Positions 8,437 to 17,877 of a stretch of 64,000 bases of DNA are shown here, piece by piece (within the stretch, counting starts at the first letter, position 1; every line of letters starts with the position of its first letter). The DNA is from Fluviicola sp. XM-24bin1 (GTDB lineage: Bacteria; Bacteroidota; Bacteroidia; Flavobacteriales_D; Crocinitomicaceae). The notes beneath the pieces were generated by a model. It searched no databases, was not told where the DNA came from, and worked only from the letters and a program-made list of their open reading frames with translations. Where the stretch lies: contig QCWI01000009.1 in assembly GCA_003149635.1 (NCBI GenBank), positions 1 through 64,000 of the forward strand. The letters are read 5' to 3'. The translations under genes and the position numbers were made by a program.

Positions 8437-9204
8437 TTATAAATTGGAAATCAATGTTACCAGAACGGCTAACGACGCCAATAACGATCCCAATGGAACT
8501 ACTTTTTCTAATATTTCTTTTCCTAGTTCTGGAGCCGGTTCTACGTAGATGTAATCGTTCGCCTGAACCACCAAATCGGTAAATCTTAATCCTTCAATGA
8601 CGGATAAGTCCATTACATATACCACGCGCTCACTGTTCACCATACGCATGAGTTTCACAGTATTCGCCTTACCTCTGTCCGCAATTCCGCCTGCCAATGC
8701 GATCACCTCCATCAAGGTCGTATTGGTGTTCGTAAGAGGTACCACTTTAGCATCGGATCCACTTCCTGGGAATACAATCACACGCTGATTGGTAATCTGA
8801 ACTTTGACGAAGGGTTCTTTGTATTCGGTTGAATACAACATTTCCAGTGTATCTTCGAATTGTTCAACGGTCATTCCTTCCGCCTCTACTTTCCCCAGTT
8901 TGGGCAATTCTACCTGTCCGTTGCTTCGTACTACGTACTCCGCCTGATCAAACTCTCCATTCGACCCAACTGAAATTTCTGTAGTTCCATCAACCAAATC
9001 AGCCCCCTCGTTTACGTACAACTGAAAGGCAATCTTATCGTTTACGGCGATTTTGTACTCTTCCGTTGGGCGCAAAGGAATTTCATCGGAATTCACCTCC
9101 GTTCCTTTTGCCTGTTTTAGCATCAAATTGCTGTTCACACCGCAAGAAGCAGTGAGAATCAAACAACCGATAAAGGCCACAATTACGTTTACACTTTTAA
9201 ACAT
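8437..9204 (-). CDS. Polysaccharide export lipoprotein, Wza-like (Poly_export/SLBB)
   Basis: The 255-residue protein has a lipobox (LTASC, Cys21). A polysaccharide-export domain follows (EYKIAVNDKIAFQLYV, about 49-64) and then an SLBB-like fold (VVPLTNTNTTLMEVIALAGGI). It ends in a hydrophobic helix (about 235-255), the usual outer-membrane-spanning end of Bacteroidota Wza relatives. It should form the outer-membrane channel partner of the Wzc-like kinase 18 bases downstream. Its start overlaps the end of the glycosyltransferase gene by 8 bases, so all three are probably one operon. Confidence 0.9.
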   Translation of the reverse strand: MFKSVNVIVAFIGCLILTASCGVNSNLMLKQAKGTEVNSDEIPLRPTEEYKIAVNDKIAFQLYVNEGADLVDGTTEISVGSNGEFDQAEYVVRSNGQVELPKLGKVEAEGMTVEQFEDTLEMLYSTEYKEPFVKVQITNQRVIVFPGSGSDAKVVPLTNTNTTLMEVIALAGGIADRGKANTVKLMRMVNSERVVYVMDLSVIEGLRFTDLVVQANDYIYVEPAPELGKEILEKVVPLGSLLASLAVLVTLISNL

Positions 9205-10396
9205 TTACTCCATTTTTCTCTAACAATTCCTTGTACAAACTGTCCATGTTTGCAGCCAAAGTATTGTAGTGGAATGTATCCTTTACGAATGTCCAGCCAT
9301 TTTGTGACATTTTTTGGCGTTTTTTTTCATTTTCAACCAATTCTAGGACTTTCTCCGCGAACAATTCCGCATTATTTACGGGGACAACAAATCCAGTATC
9401 TCCGTCTTTGACGATGTCTCTTACTCCTCCAACATCTGTCGAAATTACAGGAATACAAGCTGCCTGTGCTTCGATCAAACTTACGGGAGTTCCTTCGTTA
9501 TGTGATGTCAAGCACACAAGATCCATACCCGCGTTGAAGGAAGCAATATCTGTAATCCAAGACGTAAGCTCTACGACATTTGGATATTTATCGTTCAGTT
9601 CTTTCGCTCGTCGTTCGATCAACTCGCGTTCCATGCCGTCACCTACAACGAATAATTTCAGCTTTTTGTCTGTTTTCGCTAGAACTTTTTCCATCGAATC
9701 GAAGAACAGATCATGATTTTTGATGGATGCAAATCGGCCCACTATTGCAATGGCTATGGTATCTTCAGAAACGCCTAATTCTTTCCGCTTTGCTTCTCTC
9801 CCTTCCACTCGCTTGTCATGAAAAGGCTGTAAGTCAAATCCTAATGGAATAACGTGGGTTTTCTTCTTATTGCAAATCTTGTGAACATCGCATAATTCTT
9901 CTCGTTGACGTTCGGAGATCGCCACAATTGCATGCGACTTTTTGGCTAAATTCCGTTCAATCTCCTTGAATAAACGTGTTTTTACTTTTCCAAAGTACGA
10001 GTGAAACACGTGACCATGGAATGTATGTACCACAATGGGAACCTTACAAGCATCCGCGGCTTTCCGTCCTAACGCACCTGCTTTTGAAGCATGGGTATGA
10101 ACAATATGTGGCTTGAACTCACGGATGATTTCTTTCAATCGTTTGTAAGCCTGACGGTCGCTACTCAAACTCGGGTTCCGTACCATTTCCTTAATTAGGA
10201 TAGGCTCGATCCCATAACTCTCTGGAATATGAAGCGAATCCGATTCGTCTTCTTCGGGTAAACCACCCACCAACATCGTTTCGTATTCGTCACTCAAAAA
10301 CCGAGTGAGAAACGTTGCGTTGAAAGTAGGCCCTCCGATATTGAACCGGTTAATTATGCGTAATACGCGAATTTTTTCCTTGGGTTGTTCCGGCAT
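9197..10396 (-). CDS. Glycosyltransferase family 4 (GT-B fold)
   Basis: The 399-residue cytosolic enzyme has an N-terminal GT-B domain starting with RVLRIINRFNIGGPTF and the HTHASKAGALGRKAA region. A C-terminal nucleotide-sugar domain contains VGRFASIKNHD and the E-x7-E type segment HNEGTPVSLIEAQA, then PVISTDVGGV. It should transfer a sugar from a nucleotide donor to a lipid-linked or growing polysaccharide. It is the first gene of the export cluster, divergent from dacB with 51 bases between starts. The sugar specificity cannot be read from sequence. Confidence 0.9.
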   Translation of the reverse strand: MPEQPKEKIRVLRIINRFNIGGPTFNATFLTRFLSDEYETMLVGGLPEEDESDSLHIPESYGIEPILIKEMVRNPSLSSDRQAYKRLKEIIREFKPHIVHTHASKAGALGRKAADACKVPIVVHTFHGHVFHSYFGKVKTRLFKEIERNLAKKSHAIVAISERQREELCDVHKICNKKKTHVIPLGFDLQPFHDKRVEGREAKRKELGVSEDTIAIAIVGRFASIKNHDLFFDSMEKVLAKTDKKLKLFVVGDGMERELIERRAKELNDKYPNVVELTSWITDIASFNAGMDLVCLTSHNEGTPVSLIEAQAACIPVISTDVGGVRDIVKDGDTGFVVPVNNAELFAEKVLELVENEKKRQKMSQNGWTFVKDTFHYNTLAANMDSLYKELLEKNGVNV

Positions 10397-10447
10397 TGTC
10401 CCGCGCGTGTTGTTAGTAAATTTCCGTTTCCTCTGGTACGTTAATTG

Positions 10448-11941
10448 ATGAATCTTACGAGATTTATCAAAAACAACGCGATGAAGATAGTAAGTTCACT
10501 CCTTTTAACCCTGCTTCTGATCTCAAATTTTGCGATTGGTCAGCAAACGTTACCGAATGCTGTAAAAACGTTCGTGAACGCATCGGGCATGCAACATGCT
10601 TCAGTGAGTATCGCTATCTACGATCTTGACACCAAAAATTCGGTAGCTTCGCACAATGCCAATATCACCCTGCCAACGGCATCTACAGCGAAAATGTTCT
10701 CTACGGCTACGGCTCTTGAAATCCTCGGGGATGACTATCGTGCACAAACGCGTTTATACGTTGAAGGATATGTAGAAGACGGTACTTTAATTGGAAACAT
10801 TTGGATTCGAGGCGGTGGAGATCCTTCACTTGGAAGTAAATATTTCAACTCACCCGGTCACGAATTGGATTTCATGCTTCCATGGATTGACAGTTTGAAA
10901 AACATGGGCATTATTTCGATCAGCGGAGGCGTTATTGGCGATGGATCGGAATTTGGCTATGAAGGAGCTCCGGACGGGTGGAATTGGGTCGATATGGGAA
11001 ATTATTACGGTGCTGGACCATCTGGACTTACCATTTATGATAATCTGGTGCGCTATACTTTTACCTCCGGAAGCACTCCGGGCGTTGTCGTGAAGGTGAA
11101 ATCCATAGAGCCTTACGTCCCTGGATTGATCTATCACAACTATGTCGAGTCTTCAAAACGAAGCGGAGATAATGCCTATTTGTATGGCGCTCCTTATGCT
11201 TTTGATCGCTTTGGTACCGGAACTATCCCGATCAATAAAAGCGAGTTTCTCGTGAAGGGAAGTCTTCCGGATCCTGAGTTGCAATGTGCATACGAACTGA
11301 CGGAACTTCTGAAAGCCAATGGCATCGAAGTGAATGAAGAGCCTGAAGGATGCCGATCTATAGAGGTATTCAGCGGTCAAACGGATTATGACAAGCGCAC
11401 TTTGGTGGCAACGCACAAGGGAGAACGCTTGGATGCCATCGTGAAAGAGACCAATCATCGTAGTGTAAATTTGTTTGCAGAGCATATGTTGAATCTCATC
11501 GGCTACGAGAAAACGGGCGATGGTAGCACGGCTTCTGGAATCAAAGTTTTTGAATCTCATTGGGCAAAGAAGATAAACACCGCTGGATTACACCTTAATG
11601 ACGGGAGCGGATTGTCTAGAAGCAATGCCATTTCAGCGAAACATTTTTGCGAATTCCTGATCGCGATGAACTCAAGTTCAGAAAAAAATGCCTTTCGCAC
11701 CTCTTTACCGGTTGCAGGTAAGTCAGGAACAATGAAGTACATCTGTAGAAATGCAGCGGGCCACGGACGTATTGCGGCGAAAAGTGGATCGATGACGCGG
11801 ATCAGAAGTTATTCTGGATATGTAGATTCGAAAACGGGAAAGAAGTATGCGTTTGCGATTATTGTGAATAATTATTCGGGGAGTACGAGTTCGTTGAAAA
11901 CGAAGATTCAGACTTTGATGAATGCGATGGCGGTGAATTAG
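10448..11941 (+). CDS. dacB: D-alanyl-D-alanine carboxypeptidase/endopeptidase (PBP4, peptidase S13)
   Basis: It trims or cleaves D-Ala-containing peptidoglycan peptides in the periplasm. After a signal peptide (hydrophobic core about 16-31), the SxxK motif STAK (79-82 from this start) opens the catalytic domain. The conserved DGSGLSRSN segment and a KSGTM box (equivalent to KTG) follow. The length, 497 residues, fits class C type-4 PBPs, which have an inserted domain between SxxK and SxN. An alternative ATG at 10481 would give a tighter signal peptide (MKIVSSLLLTLLLIS). It converges with ddl, another D-Ala peptide gene. Confidence 0.92.
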   Translation: MNLTRFIKNNAMKIVSSLLLTLLLISNFAIGQQTLPNAVKTFVNASGMQHASVSIAIYDLDTKNSVASHNANITLPTASTAKMFSTATALEILGDDYRAQTRLYVEGYVEDGTLIGNIWIRGGGDPSLGSKYFNSPGHELDFMLPWIDSLKNMGIISISGGVIGDGSEFGYEGAPDGWNWVDMGNYYGAGPSGLTIYDNLVRYTFTSGSTPGVVVKVKSIEPYVPGLIYHNYVESSKRSGDNAYLYGAPYAFDRFGTGTIPINKSEFLVKGSLPDPELQCAYELTELLKANGIEVNEEPEGCRSIEVFSGQTDYDKRTLVATHKGERLDAIVKETNHRSVNLFAEHMLNLIGYEKTGDGSTASGIKVFESHWAKKINTAGLHLNDGSGLSRSNAISAKHFCEFLIAMNSSSEKNAFRTSLPVAGKSGTMKYICRNAAGHGRIAAKSGSMTRIRSYSGYVDSKTGKKYAFAIIVNNYSGSTSSLKTKIQTLMNAMAVN

Positions 11942-12046
11942 ATTGATGTGCGCATAATTTGAGCAAAACTTTTCTTAAATTAACTTCGTTGCTGCTTCGC
12001 GGTCGAAAATTCTCGAATTACCAAATTCTAAAAATGTACAATTAAC

Positions 12047-12068
12047 TAATTAAACAATTGTTTAATTA
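12047..12068. repeat. Perfect 22-base AT-rich palindrome in a convergent gap
   Basis: The arms TAATTAAACAA and TTGTTTAATTA are exact inverted copies with no spacer, between the convergent genes dacB and ddl (gap 11942-12113). It may act as a two-way terminator or as a protein site. The sequence just before it (AATTCTCGAATTA) recurs inverted in the 47653-47932 gap. Confidence 0.5.
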
Positions 12069-12113
12069 CCAAATGTTAAATCCCTAAGACGTCAATTTGA
12101 AAAATCGTATTTT

Positions 12114-13079
12114 CTATAACTCCGCCTCCAAAATCTCCTTCCAAAAATCAGAAACGCTCTGCCCTTTACATTCAATCATTTGAGGCACTAAACTCTCCGG
12201 CGAAAAACCAGGAATCGTATTGACCTCAATCACGTATGGCTCATCGTTAACCAGCATAAAATCAACCCTCGCTACCGAGCGTAAATTGAGCAATTGATAG
12301 ATTTTCTTCGACAATTCTTGACAACGATCTCTGATCTCATCCGAAATGCGTGCCGGAGTTATTTCTTGTGATTGCCCTAAATATTTCGCCTCGTAATCAA
12401 AGAAGGAATTCTCAGAAACAATTTCGGTCATCGGAAGCGCCTTCAATCCCTCAGGAGATCGATACACGGCGCACGTAACTTCGGTTCCATCCAAGAATGC
12501 TTCCAGCACGACTGTTTCTCCCTCAGCGAAGGCGTTATCTAACGCAGATTGAAGATCAGAAACATCGTCAACGCGAGCAATTCCGTAACTGGAACCAGAA
12601 TCACAAGGCTTTACAAATATTGGTAATCCCAAGTCGTTGACGGCTTTCTCCGCTGCAGGCATCTCAGAGGGTTTTGTCAAATAAATAGAATCCGCCACCT
12701 TGATTCCAAATCCTTTCAAAAACTGATTGCAGTACCATTTATCAAAAGACAGTTGAGAAGCTAGCGGCCCAGAGTTGACATAAGGGATATCGATCATTTC
12801 CAGATACGCCTGAATCTTGCCATTTTCACCCGGATCACCATGAATATAAATGATCGCGAGATCAATTTTTTGGGATTTCCCGTCGATTGAATACGTAAAG
12901 TTGGTAGAATCTAACGTCACCTCAGAATCTTTGAGTTGAACCGTCCAACCACTTTTTCTCAAGTAAATCATTCGGGGAACATACCCTTCCGGAAAATTAT
13001 CAAAGATGGTCTTCGCACTCTTTACAGAGATCTCAAACTCAGAGGAATAGCCACCACAAATAATGCCTACTTGTTTCAT
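12114..13079 (-). CDS. ddl: D-alanine--D-alanine ligase
   Basis: It joins two D-alanines using ATP to make the peptidoglycan terminal dipeptide. The start region QVGIICGGYSSEFEIS matches the N-terminal D-Ala binding loop. The ATP-grasp signature follows: IFVKPCDSGSSYGIARV, the EAFLDGTEVTCAV region, and ARVDFMLV...YVIEVNTIPGFSPESL with the metal ligands. From the ATG at 13079 it has 321 residues; an in-frame TTG two codons earlier is less likely. A candidate promoter lies at 13097-13125. The convergent neighbour dacB hydrolyses D-Ala bonds. Confidence 0.95.
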   Translation of the reverse strand: MKQVGIICGGYSSEFEISVKSAKTIFDNFPEGYVPRMIYLRKSGWTVQLKDSEVTLDSTNFTYSIDGKSQKIDLAIIYIHGDPGENGKIQAYLEMIDIPYVNSGPLASQLSFDKWYCNQFLKGFGIKVADSIYLTKPSEMPAAEKAVNDLGLPIFVKPCDSGSSYGIARVDDVSDLQSALDNAFAEGETVVLEAFLDGTEVTCAVYRSPEGLKALPMTEIVSENSFFDYEAKYLGQSQEITPARISDEIRDRCQELSKKIYQLLNLRSVARVDFMLVNDEPYVIEVNTIPGFSPESLVPQMIECKGQSVSDFWKEILEAEL

Positions 13080-13096
13080 ATTCAATGCTTATAAAA

Positions 13097-13125
13097 CGAA
13101 AGTAAAGGATAAAGCTACGCACAAA
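13097..13125 (-). promoter_or_regulatory. Candidate ddl promoter (TTTG-N17-TACTTTCG)
   Basis: On the minus strand, TTTG (13122-13125) is followed after 17 bases by TACTTTCG (13097-13104), one mismatch to TAnnTTTG. The start codon is 17 bases further on. Confidence 0.45.
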
Positions 13126-13230
13126 TGAGATCGTCCTTCAAAGTTTTAAGCAATCGTGTTGTTAAATTCTCCAAAATCATTTAAACAAAAAAGTTGCGCA
13201 AATCGCAAAACAACTTATTTGACATAGTAT

Positions 13231-13238
13231 TACATTTG
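13231..13238 (+). promoter_or_regulatory. -7 element (TACATTTG) before the PlsC-type gene
   Basis: It is an exact TAnnTTTG match, 19 bases before the ATG at 13258. No -33 TTG is found at the normal distance. Confidence 0.4.
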
Positions 13239-13257
13239 TCTCTAGAATACACAGAAA

Positions 13258-14583
13258 ATGCGGATTTTATACTTCATGTTATGGTCTACCTTGCGCTACT
13301 CATTGCGCGTATTTTACCGCCGAATCAAGGTAATTGGAAGTCCATTTTCATTGTTTCGACGAACGATTTACGTTGGCAATCACCCGGCTTCTTTCATGGA
13401 TCCGCTTGCGGTGGCATCGCTGCGCTATCCTAGTGTATTCTTTATGACGCGCGCAGATGTTTTTACACCGATGGCAAAGCCTTTTCTTTGGGCTTGTCAG
13501 ATGCTTCCGATTCACAGACAGCACGATGGCGGCGATACAAGAAAGAAAAACACGAAGTCTTTTGATCAAGCAGCGCAAGTTTTAAAGTACAATCGTTCCT
13601 TGTTGATTTTCGGAGAAGGATTTACTGACGATGTATTTATTCGTCGTTTGAAACCTGTAAAGAAAGGTGCCGCTAAAATTGGATTTGAAGCCCTTGAAAA
13701 ACTGAATTGGAACAAAAACATCTACGTCGCTGCGGTCGGATCGAATTATGCGAAACCGAATCAAATGCGCAGTGATTTGCTGATCTATACATCCGAGGAG
13801 TTCCTTTTGAACGACTACCGTGAGATGTATGAGGAAAATCCAAACAAAGCGATTACGACAGTTACCCGACGTGTAGAGCAAATGATGCGCGATCAAATTA
13901 CGCACATTGAAGACAAAACGCTTTCGGAGTTTCACGAACAAATGATGATGCTTACGCGCCGTGGAATGAACGCCGATTCCTTTGACAAATCCATTCCATT
14001 GGAACGCAGATGGCGCTACTCGCAGCGATTGGCTGCTTGGCTAAACGAGCAAAATCTGGAAGAAGATGAGAAGCTTTCGAATTTGAAGGAAGACATCGCA
14101 GGATACTTCAAATTGATCAAGCGTATGCGCATTGAAGACCAATACGTTTATTGGAAGCAGACGAATCCTGCAGGAAGTCGCATGAAGGAACTGATGATGA
14201 TGATCGTTCTGTTCCCGTTTGCCATCCTTGGGTTGATTCACTGCGGGCCTTGGTACTTTTTGGTGAAGACGTGGGTAGAAAAATCATTCCGTCGCAAAGT
14301 TTTCTGGGGATCTGTGAAATTAGTCGCAGGAAAAATCCTCATGGGATTGGTCAATCTACCTGTAATCTGGCTTTTCTATTACTTCGTTTACGAGAGCTGG
14401 TGGTTGGCAATCGCCTATTATTTCGCCATCGGAATGTTCGGCTTGGCCGCGTACATGTGGTTCAGAAACTTAAAGTATTTCAAGACGAAGGGAGCGATCA
14501 ATAAAGCTAAGATGGACGCGTTCATCAAGAAACGTCAGGAATTGGTAGAACGACTTTCAGAAACGCTTCCGACTACACTGTAA
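13258..14583 (+). CDS. PlsC-family acyltransferase with C-terminal membrane helices
   Basis: The 441-residue protein has a glycerolipid acyltransferase motif NHPASFMDP (41-49), an H-x5-D variant of the HX4D catalytic motif. A later FGEGFTDD (118-125) stands where the family has FPEGT. This points to transfer of an acyl chain onto glycerol-3-phosphate, lysophosphatidate or a related acceptor at the membrane. Residues about 305-400 hold three or four hydrophobic helices not found in short PlsC enzymes. The missing Pro in the second motif makes the acceptor uncertain. It is transcribed alone and divergent from ddl. Confidence 0.8.
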   Translation: MRILYFMLWSTLRYSLRVFYRRIKVIGSPFSLFRRTIYVGNHPASFMDPLAVASLRYPSVFFMTRADVFTPMAKPFLWACQMLPIHRQHDGGDTRKKNTKSFDQAAQVLKYNRSLLIFGEGFTDDVFIRRLKPVKKGAAKIGFEALEKLNWNKNIYVAAVGSNYAKPNQMRSDLLIYTSEEFLLNDYREMYEENPNKAITTVTRRVEQMMRDQITHIEDKTLSEFHEQMMMLTRRGMNADSFDKSIPLERRWRYSQRLAAWLNEQNLEEDEKLSNLKEDIAGYFKLIKRMRIEDQYVYWKQTNPAGSRMKELMMMIVLFPFAILGLIHCGPWYFLVKTWVEKSFRRKVFWGSVKLVAGKILMGLVNLPVIWLFYYFVYESWWLAIAYYFAIGMFGLAAYMWFRNLKYFKTKGAINKAKMDAFIKKRQELVERLSETLPTTL

Positions 14584-14701
14584 TATTAACCGCAAGTTTC
14601 GCAAGGAACATGCTACTTAATTGATTTTCTCTTCAGAAAAATGTGTTGAAATACCCTGACAAAGTCGGGATCAATACCAAACCAAATAAATCCTTGCGCC
14701 C

Positions 14702-14725
14702 TTCCTGCCTGCCGCAGGCACGGCG
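14702..14725. repeat. GC-rich intergenic repeat, copy 1 (TTCCTGCCTGCCGCAGGC core)
   Basis: This 24-base segment recurs at 25529-25552 with one mismatch. Its core GCCTGCCGCAGGC can form a hairpin. Both copies lie in gaps between convergent genes, here between the PlsC-type gene and crcB. This suggests a dispersed REP-like element. Confidence 0.6.
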
Positions 14726-14744
14726 CGCCCATTGCGGTAAAAAA

Positions 14745-15107
14745 TTAAGAAAGCGAGCGTATCCAGAAGATCAATCCAACGCCCACCACAGCAGAAACGG
14801 CAATATTCAACAAAGCCACACCAGTATTCCCAGATTGTAACAATTGAGTGGTCTCATTGCTAAACGTACTGAACGTACTAAAGCCGCCGCAGAATCCAAC
14901 CAATAACAAAGGCTGCAACCACGTGGACTCAGAATTCTTAGGTACAACAAAAACGATCAACAAGGCCAGAATCAAACAAGCGAGAATGTTCGATAAGAAG
15001 GTGCCCAATGGAAAATTACCCGAGTAAAAATTCGTTGCTGCTTTTGACACTCCATAACGAGCCACGCTGCCCAGTCCACCGCCAATAAAGATCCAAAGGT
15101 ATGTCAT
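14745..15107 (-). CDS. crcB: Fluoride ion channel CrcB/Fluc
   Basis: The 120-residue protein has four hydrophobic helices. It matches the Fluc family in GGGLGSVARYG (about 8-18), GTFLSNILA (family GTLxVN) and GFCGGFSTFSTFS (with the phenylalanine box). Fluc dimers export toxic F- across the cytoplasmic membrane. It is the last gene of the operon and overlaps the PAP2 gene by ATGA. I see no fluoride riboswitch directly upstream, which fits expression from the operon promoter. Confidence 0.93.
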   Translation of the reverse strand: MTYLWIFIGGGLGSVARYGVSKAATNFYSGNFPLGTFLSNILACLILALLIVFVVPKNSESTWLQPLLLVGFCGGFSTFSTFSNETTQLLQSGNTGVALLNIAVSAVVGVGLIFWIRSLS

Positions 15108-15700
15108 GTCGTAGCCTTACGTTTTTTGATCCACGGTAAAAATAAGAAACGATGCACTAACCAAGCAAAACAAGTTCCTAGCGCTGCGCCTCCAATTAAG
15201 TCGGATAGATAATGTACTCCCAAATACAAACGGCTGAAGGAAACCAGAATTGCGACTGAGAAGACCAGCCATCCAATTCTAGGATACCATTTCTTAAGAC
15301 TCAACCAAGCGAAGGTGCAAACGGCGAAAAAATTTGCGGCATGCGACGAGACGAATCCATATTGCCCTCCTTTATAAACATCCGTTTCCGATAATTGATA
15401 AAAATGAAGCTGATCCGTTAACAACGTATGATGCGAAGGTCGATAGCGCATTACACTATCTTTAATTATTTGAGATGAGGTGAAATCTGAAAAGCCAACC
15501 GCAACAATCGCCATCAACAAGAAGATCCCAGCGTTTTGCCAATCGCTTTTACGGTAAAAAAGAAAGAGGAGAAAAAGATAAAATGGAATCCATGTCAACT
15601 TCGCCGAAACCAACCAGAAAAACTCATCAAAAAAAGGAGAGTTCCAGCTATTTACGGTTAAGACAATCGCGCGATCAATAGATTCGAGCCATTCAATCAT
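15104..15700 (-). CDS. PAP2-family membrane phosphatase
   Basis: The 198-residue, roughly six-helix protein carries the three phosphatase motifs: K80-x6-R87-P, SSH (118-120) and SR-x5-H-x3-D (156-167, [12 protein letters not shown]). Such enzymes remove phosphate from lipid pyrophosphates (undecaprenyl pyrophosphate, phosphatidate or lipid A) on the outer face of the inner membrane. The substrate is not readable from sequence; undecaprenyl pyrophosphate recycling is one option. It overlaps obgE by 8 bases and crcB by 4. Confidence 0.88.
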   Translation of the reverse strand: MIEWLESIDRAIVLTVNSWNSPFFDEFFWLVSAKLTWIPFYLFLLFLFYRKSDWQNAGIFLLMAIVAVGFSDFTSSQIIKDSVMRYRPSHHTLLTDQLHFYQLSETDVYKGGQYGFVSSHAANFFAVCTFAWLSLKKWYPRIGWLVFSVAILVSFSRLYLGVHYLSDLIGGAALGTCFAWLVHRFLFLPWIKKRKATT

Positions 15701-16688
15701 CGTTCAACGTTTTCCATATCAAATCCTTCAACTTATCTATGTTTGAATTTGTTACGGAAGATATAAAAATCGATGGAACATCTTTCGGAAGCGTTGGCTT
15801 GATCTCTTCCATGAACTCTTCGTCCAACATATCGCTTTTCGTGACTGCGAGAATGATGTCTTTATGGATCAACTCTGGATTATACAATCGCAATTCGCGG
15901 TACAAAATGGAATATTCTTGAGCGATATCGTCTGCATCTGCAGGAACCATGAACAACAACAAGGAATTCCGTTCGATGTGGCGTAAAAATCGCAACCCGA
16001 GACCTTTTCCTTGATGCGCATCTTCAATAATTCCCGGAATATCCGCCATCACGAAAGATCGATGATCGCGATAACTTACAATTCCTAAGTTCGGACGTAA
16101 GGTAGTAAATGGATAATCGGCAATTTCCGGTTTCGCCGCTGATACTGCCGAAAGCAAGGTACTCTTGCCGGCATTTGGAAATCCTACCAACCCAACGTCT
16201 GCCAAGATTTTCAGTTCTAGAACTTTCCATCCTTCACGGCCGTCTTCTCCGGGTTGAGCATAACGAGGCGTCTGATTCGTAGATGACTTAAAATTGTTGT
16301 TTCCAAGTCCGCCACGTCCCCCTTTCTCAAGAATCATTTCCTGACCTTCCTCCGTTACTTCGAAAAGAATTTCGTTGGTTTCACCATCGCGGGCAACAGT
16401 CCCCAAAGGCACTTCGATAAAGACGTCTTGTCCTTGTGCACCCGTTTTTAAATTCCCTGATCCGTGAGCACCGTGTCCGGCTTTAATGTGCTTTTTATAC
16501 TTGAGATGTAGAAGTGTCCAAAGTTGTCGGTTTCCGCGTAAAATCACGTGTCCACCACGACCTCCATCACCTCCGTCGGGCCCTCCCTTCGGAATGTACT
16601 TTTCCCTACGGAAATGCGTAGAACCTCCTCCTCCATTCCCGGATTTGGTGTGGATCTTTACATAATCTACAAAGTTATCGGAGGCCAT
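15693..16688 (-). CDS. obgE: Obg-family GTPase
   Basis: Obg is an essential GTPase linked to late 50S ribosome assembly and stress control. The glycine-rich Obg fold occupies about 1-160 ([28 protein letters not shown]). The G domain follows with P-loop GFPNAGKST (169-177), switch region TTLRPNLG, G3 DIPGIIE and G4 TKSD. At 331 residues it lacks the extra C-terminal domain of longer Obg proteins. It lies 9 bases after adk in the hpt-adk-obgE operon. Confidence 0.96.
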   Translation of the reverse strand: MASDNFVDYVKIHTKSGNGGGGSTHFRREKYIPKGGPDGGDGGRGGHVILRGNRQLWTLLHLKYKKHIKAGHGAHGSGNLKTGAQGQDVFIEVPLGTVARDGETNEILFEVTEEGQEMILEKGGRGGLGNNNFKSSTNQTPRYAQPGEDGREGWKVLELKILADVGLVGFPNAGKSTLLSAVSAAKPEIADYPFTTLRPNLGIVSYRDHRSFVMADIPGIIEDAHQGKGLGLRFLRHIERNSLLLFMVPADADDIAQEYSILYRELRLYNPELIHKDIILAVTKSDMLDEEFMEEIKPTLPKDVPSIFISSVTNSNIDKLKDLIWKTLNDD

Positions 16689-16697
16689 ATGTGCTGC

Positions 16698-17267
16698 TTA
16701 CTGCGCGTCTATAATATCGTACAAACGCTGCGTAATATCGTCGATAGAACCTACTCCATCAATCTCATGCAACTTGTTCTGACCTTTATAGAAATCTGCT
16801 ACAGGTGCTGTAGAACTGTTGTACGTATTGATTCGGTTCTGAATGATTTCTGGATCGGCATCGTCTTTACGTCCTGAGACCTCAGCACGAGAAATCAATC
16901 GTGATTTCAATTCATCCTCTGGAACTACCAAAGAAAGCATCATAGAAACTGCCGTTCCTTTTGCTGCCAAAAATGTGTCCAACGCCTCAGCTTGCGCTGT
17001 TGTTCTTGGGAATCCGTCGTAAATCACACCTTTCGCATTCGGGTGTTTGGAAACTTCTGCCTCCAAAATTTCAATCGTTACCTCATCAGGAACCAAATTC
17101 CCTTTATCAGAATAGCTTTTCGCTAATTTCCCCAATTCAGACTCAGGATCTAACGCTCGGAAAACATCACCGGTAGAAATGTGTACCAGTCCATATTTTT
17201 CTTTTAATCTTTCTGATTGCGTTCCTTTCCCTGCACCTGGAGGGCCAAATAATACGATGTTTAGCAT
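16698..17267 (-). CDS. adk: Adenylate kinase
   Basis: It catalyses ATP + AMP to 2 ADP in the cytosol. P-loop GPPGAGKGT (8-16), the AMP-binding STGDVFR (about 32-38) and GFPRT are present. The LID region is short and has no zinc cysteines, which gives the 189-residue length of the short form. It lies 11 bases downstream of hpt, so purine salvage and nucleotide balance share one transcript. Confidence 0.97.
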   Translation of the reverse strand: MLNIVLFGPPGAGKGTQSERLKEKYGLVHISTGDVFRALDPESELGKLAKSYSDKGNLVPDEVTIEILEAEVSKHPNAKGVIYDGFPRTTAQAEALDTFLAAKGTAVSMMLSLVVPEDELKSRLISRAEVSGRKDDADPEIIQNRINTYNSSTAPVADFYKGQNKLHEIDGVGSIDDITQRLYDIIDAQ

Positions 17268-17278
17268 CTTCTTTTTTG

Positions 17279-17815
17279 TTAGTTAGCTTCTCTAATTTGA
17301 TATATCGCGTCTAGGTTACGTCCCTTTTCGTCGTAATCCAATCCGTATCCTACTACAAAAGCATTCGGAATGCTGAATCCAACATACTGAGGCGGTGTTT
17401 GACCTTTAAAAGCATCGGGCTTGTACAATAATGTGCAAACGCTCAAGGACTCGGCACCTTTATCTTCCAACAAAGAATTAATCTTGTCGACCGTATGTCC
17501 AGTGTCCACGATATCTTCGATAATTATCACATGCTTGTTGCGAATATCTGTGTTCAGACCGATCAATTCCTGCACTTGTCCCGTCGTTTTCGTCCCTTGG
17601 TACGAACTCATTTTGACAAAAGAAATCTCACAATCCAGATCTACCTCTTTCATAAGATCCGAAGCAAACATAAACGCGCCATTAAGAACCGCTAAGAAAA
17701 CCACCTCTTTACCTGCATAGGTTTCATTGAGTGTTTTTCCCAACGATTGAATCTTGCGATCAATCTCGTCTCGCGTTATAAATTCCTCGAATGATTTGTC
17801 TAAAACCTGAATCAC
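17279..17815 (-). CDS. hpt: Hypoxanthine phosphoribosyltransferase
   Basis: It makes IMP or GMP from hypoxanthine or guanine and PRPP. The PRPP-binding loop is VIIIEDIVDTGHT, and the type I PRTase hood residues follow (KPDAF, VGYGLDYDEKGRNL). I chose GTG at 17815, giving the usual start MIQVLDKSFEEFI and 178 residues. A TTG at 17824 would add three residues. It is the first gene of a minus-strand operon and divergent from purK, another purine gene, with 62 bases between starts. Confidence 0.94.
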   Translation of the reverse strand: MIQVLDKSFEEFITRDEIDRKIQSLGKTLNETYAGKEVVFLAVLNGAFMFASDLMKEVDLDCEISFVKMSSYQGTKTTGQVQELIGLNTDIRNKHVIIIEDIVDTGHTVDKINSLLEDKGAESLSVCTLLYKPDAFKGQTPPQYVGFSIPNAFVVGYGLDYDEKGRNLDAIYQIREAN

Positions 17816-17865
17816 AAAAAGCAATTTTGAAACGACAAAGCTACGATTTTCTTCGGAATAGACTG

Positions 17866-17873
17866 TATCTTTG
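17866..17873 (+). promoter_or_regulatory. -7 element (TATCTTTG) directly before purK
   Basis: It is an exact TAnnTTTG match ending only 4 bases before the ATG at 17878, so the transcript would begin at or beside the start codon (leaderless). No -33 TTG is found at the normal distance. Confidence 0.45.
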
Positions 17874-17877
17874 CGGC

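Noticed and set aside
10432-10448. Sigma-54-like TGGTACG-N4-TTGA before dacB
   Set aside because: The -12 GC is replaced by GA and the element runs into the start codon, leaving no room for a normal transcription start.
11942-12113. Origin-like AT-rich DNA with a palindrome
   Set aside because: There is no dnaA gene, and no clustered TTATCCACA boxes are seen; AT-rich short palindromes are common in such gaps.
14745-15107. Fluoride riboswitch upstream of crcB
   Set aside because: The gene overlaps the preceding PAP2 gene, so there is no leader for a riboswitch.
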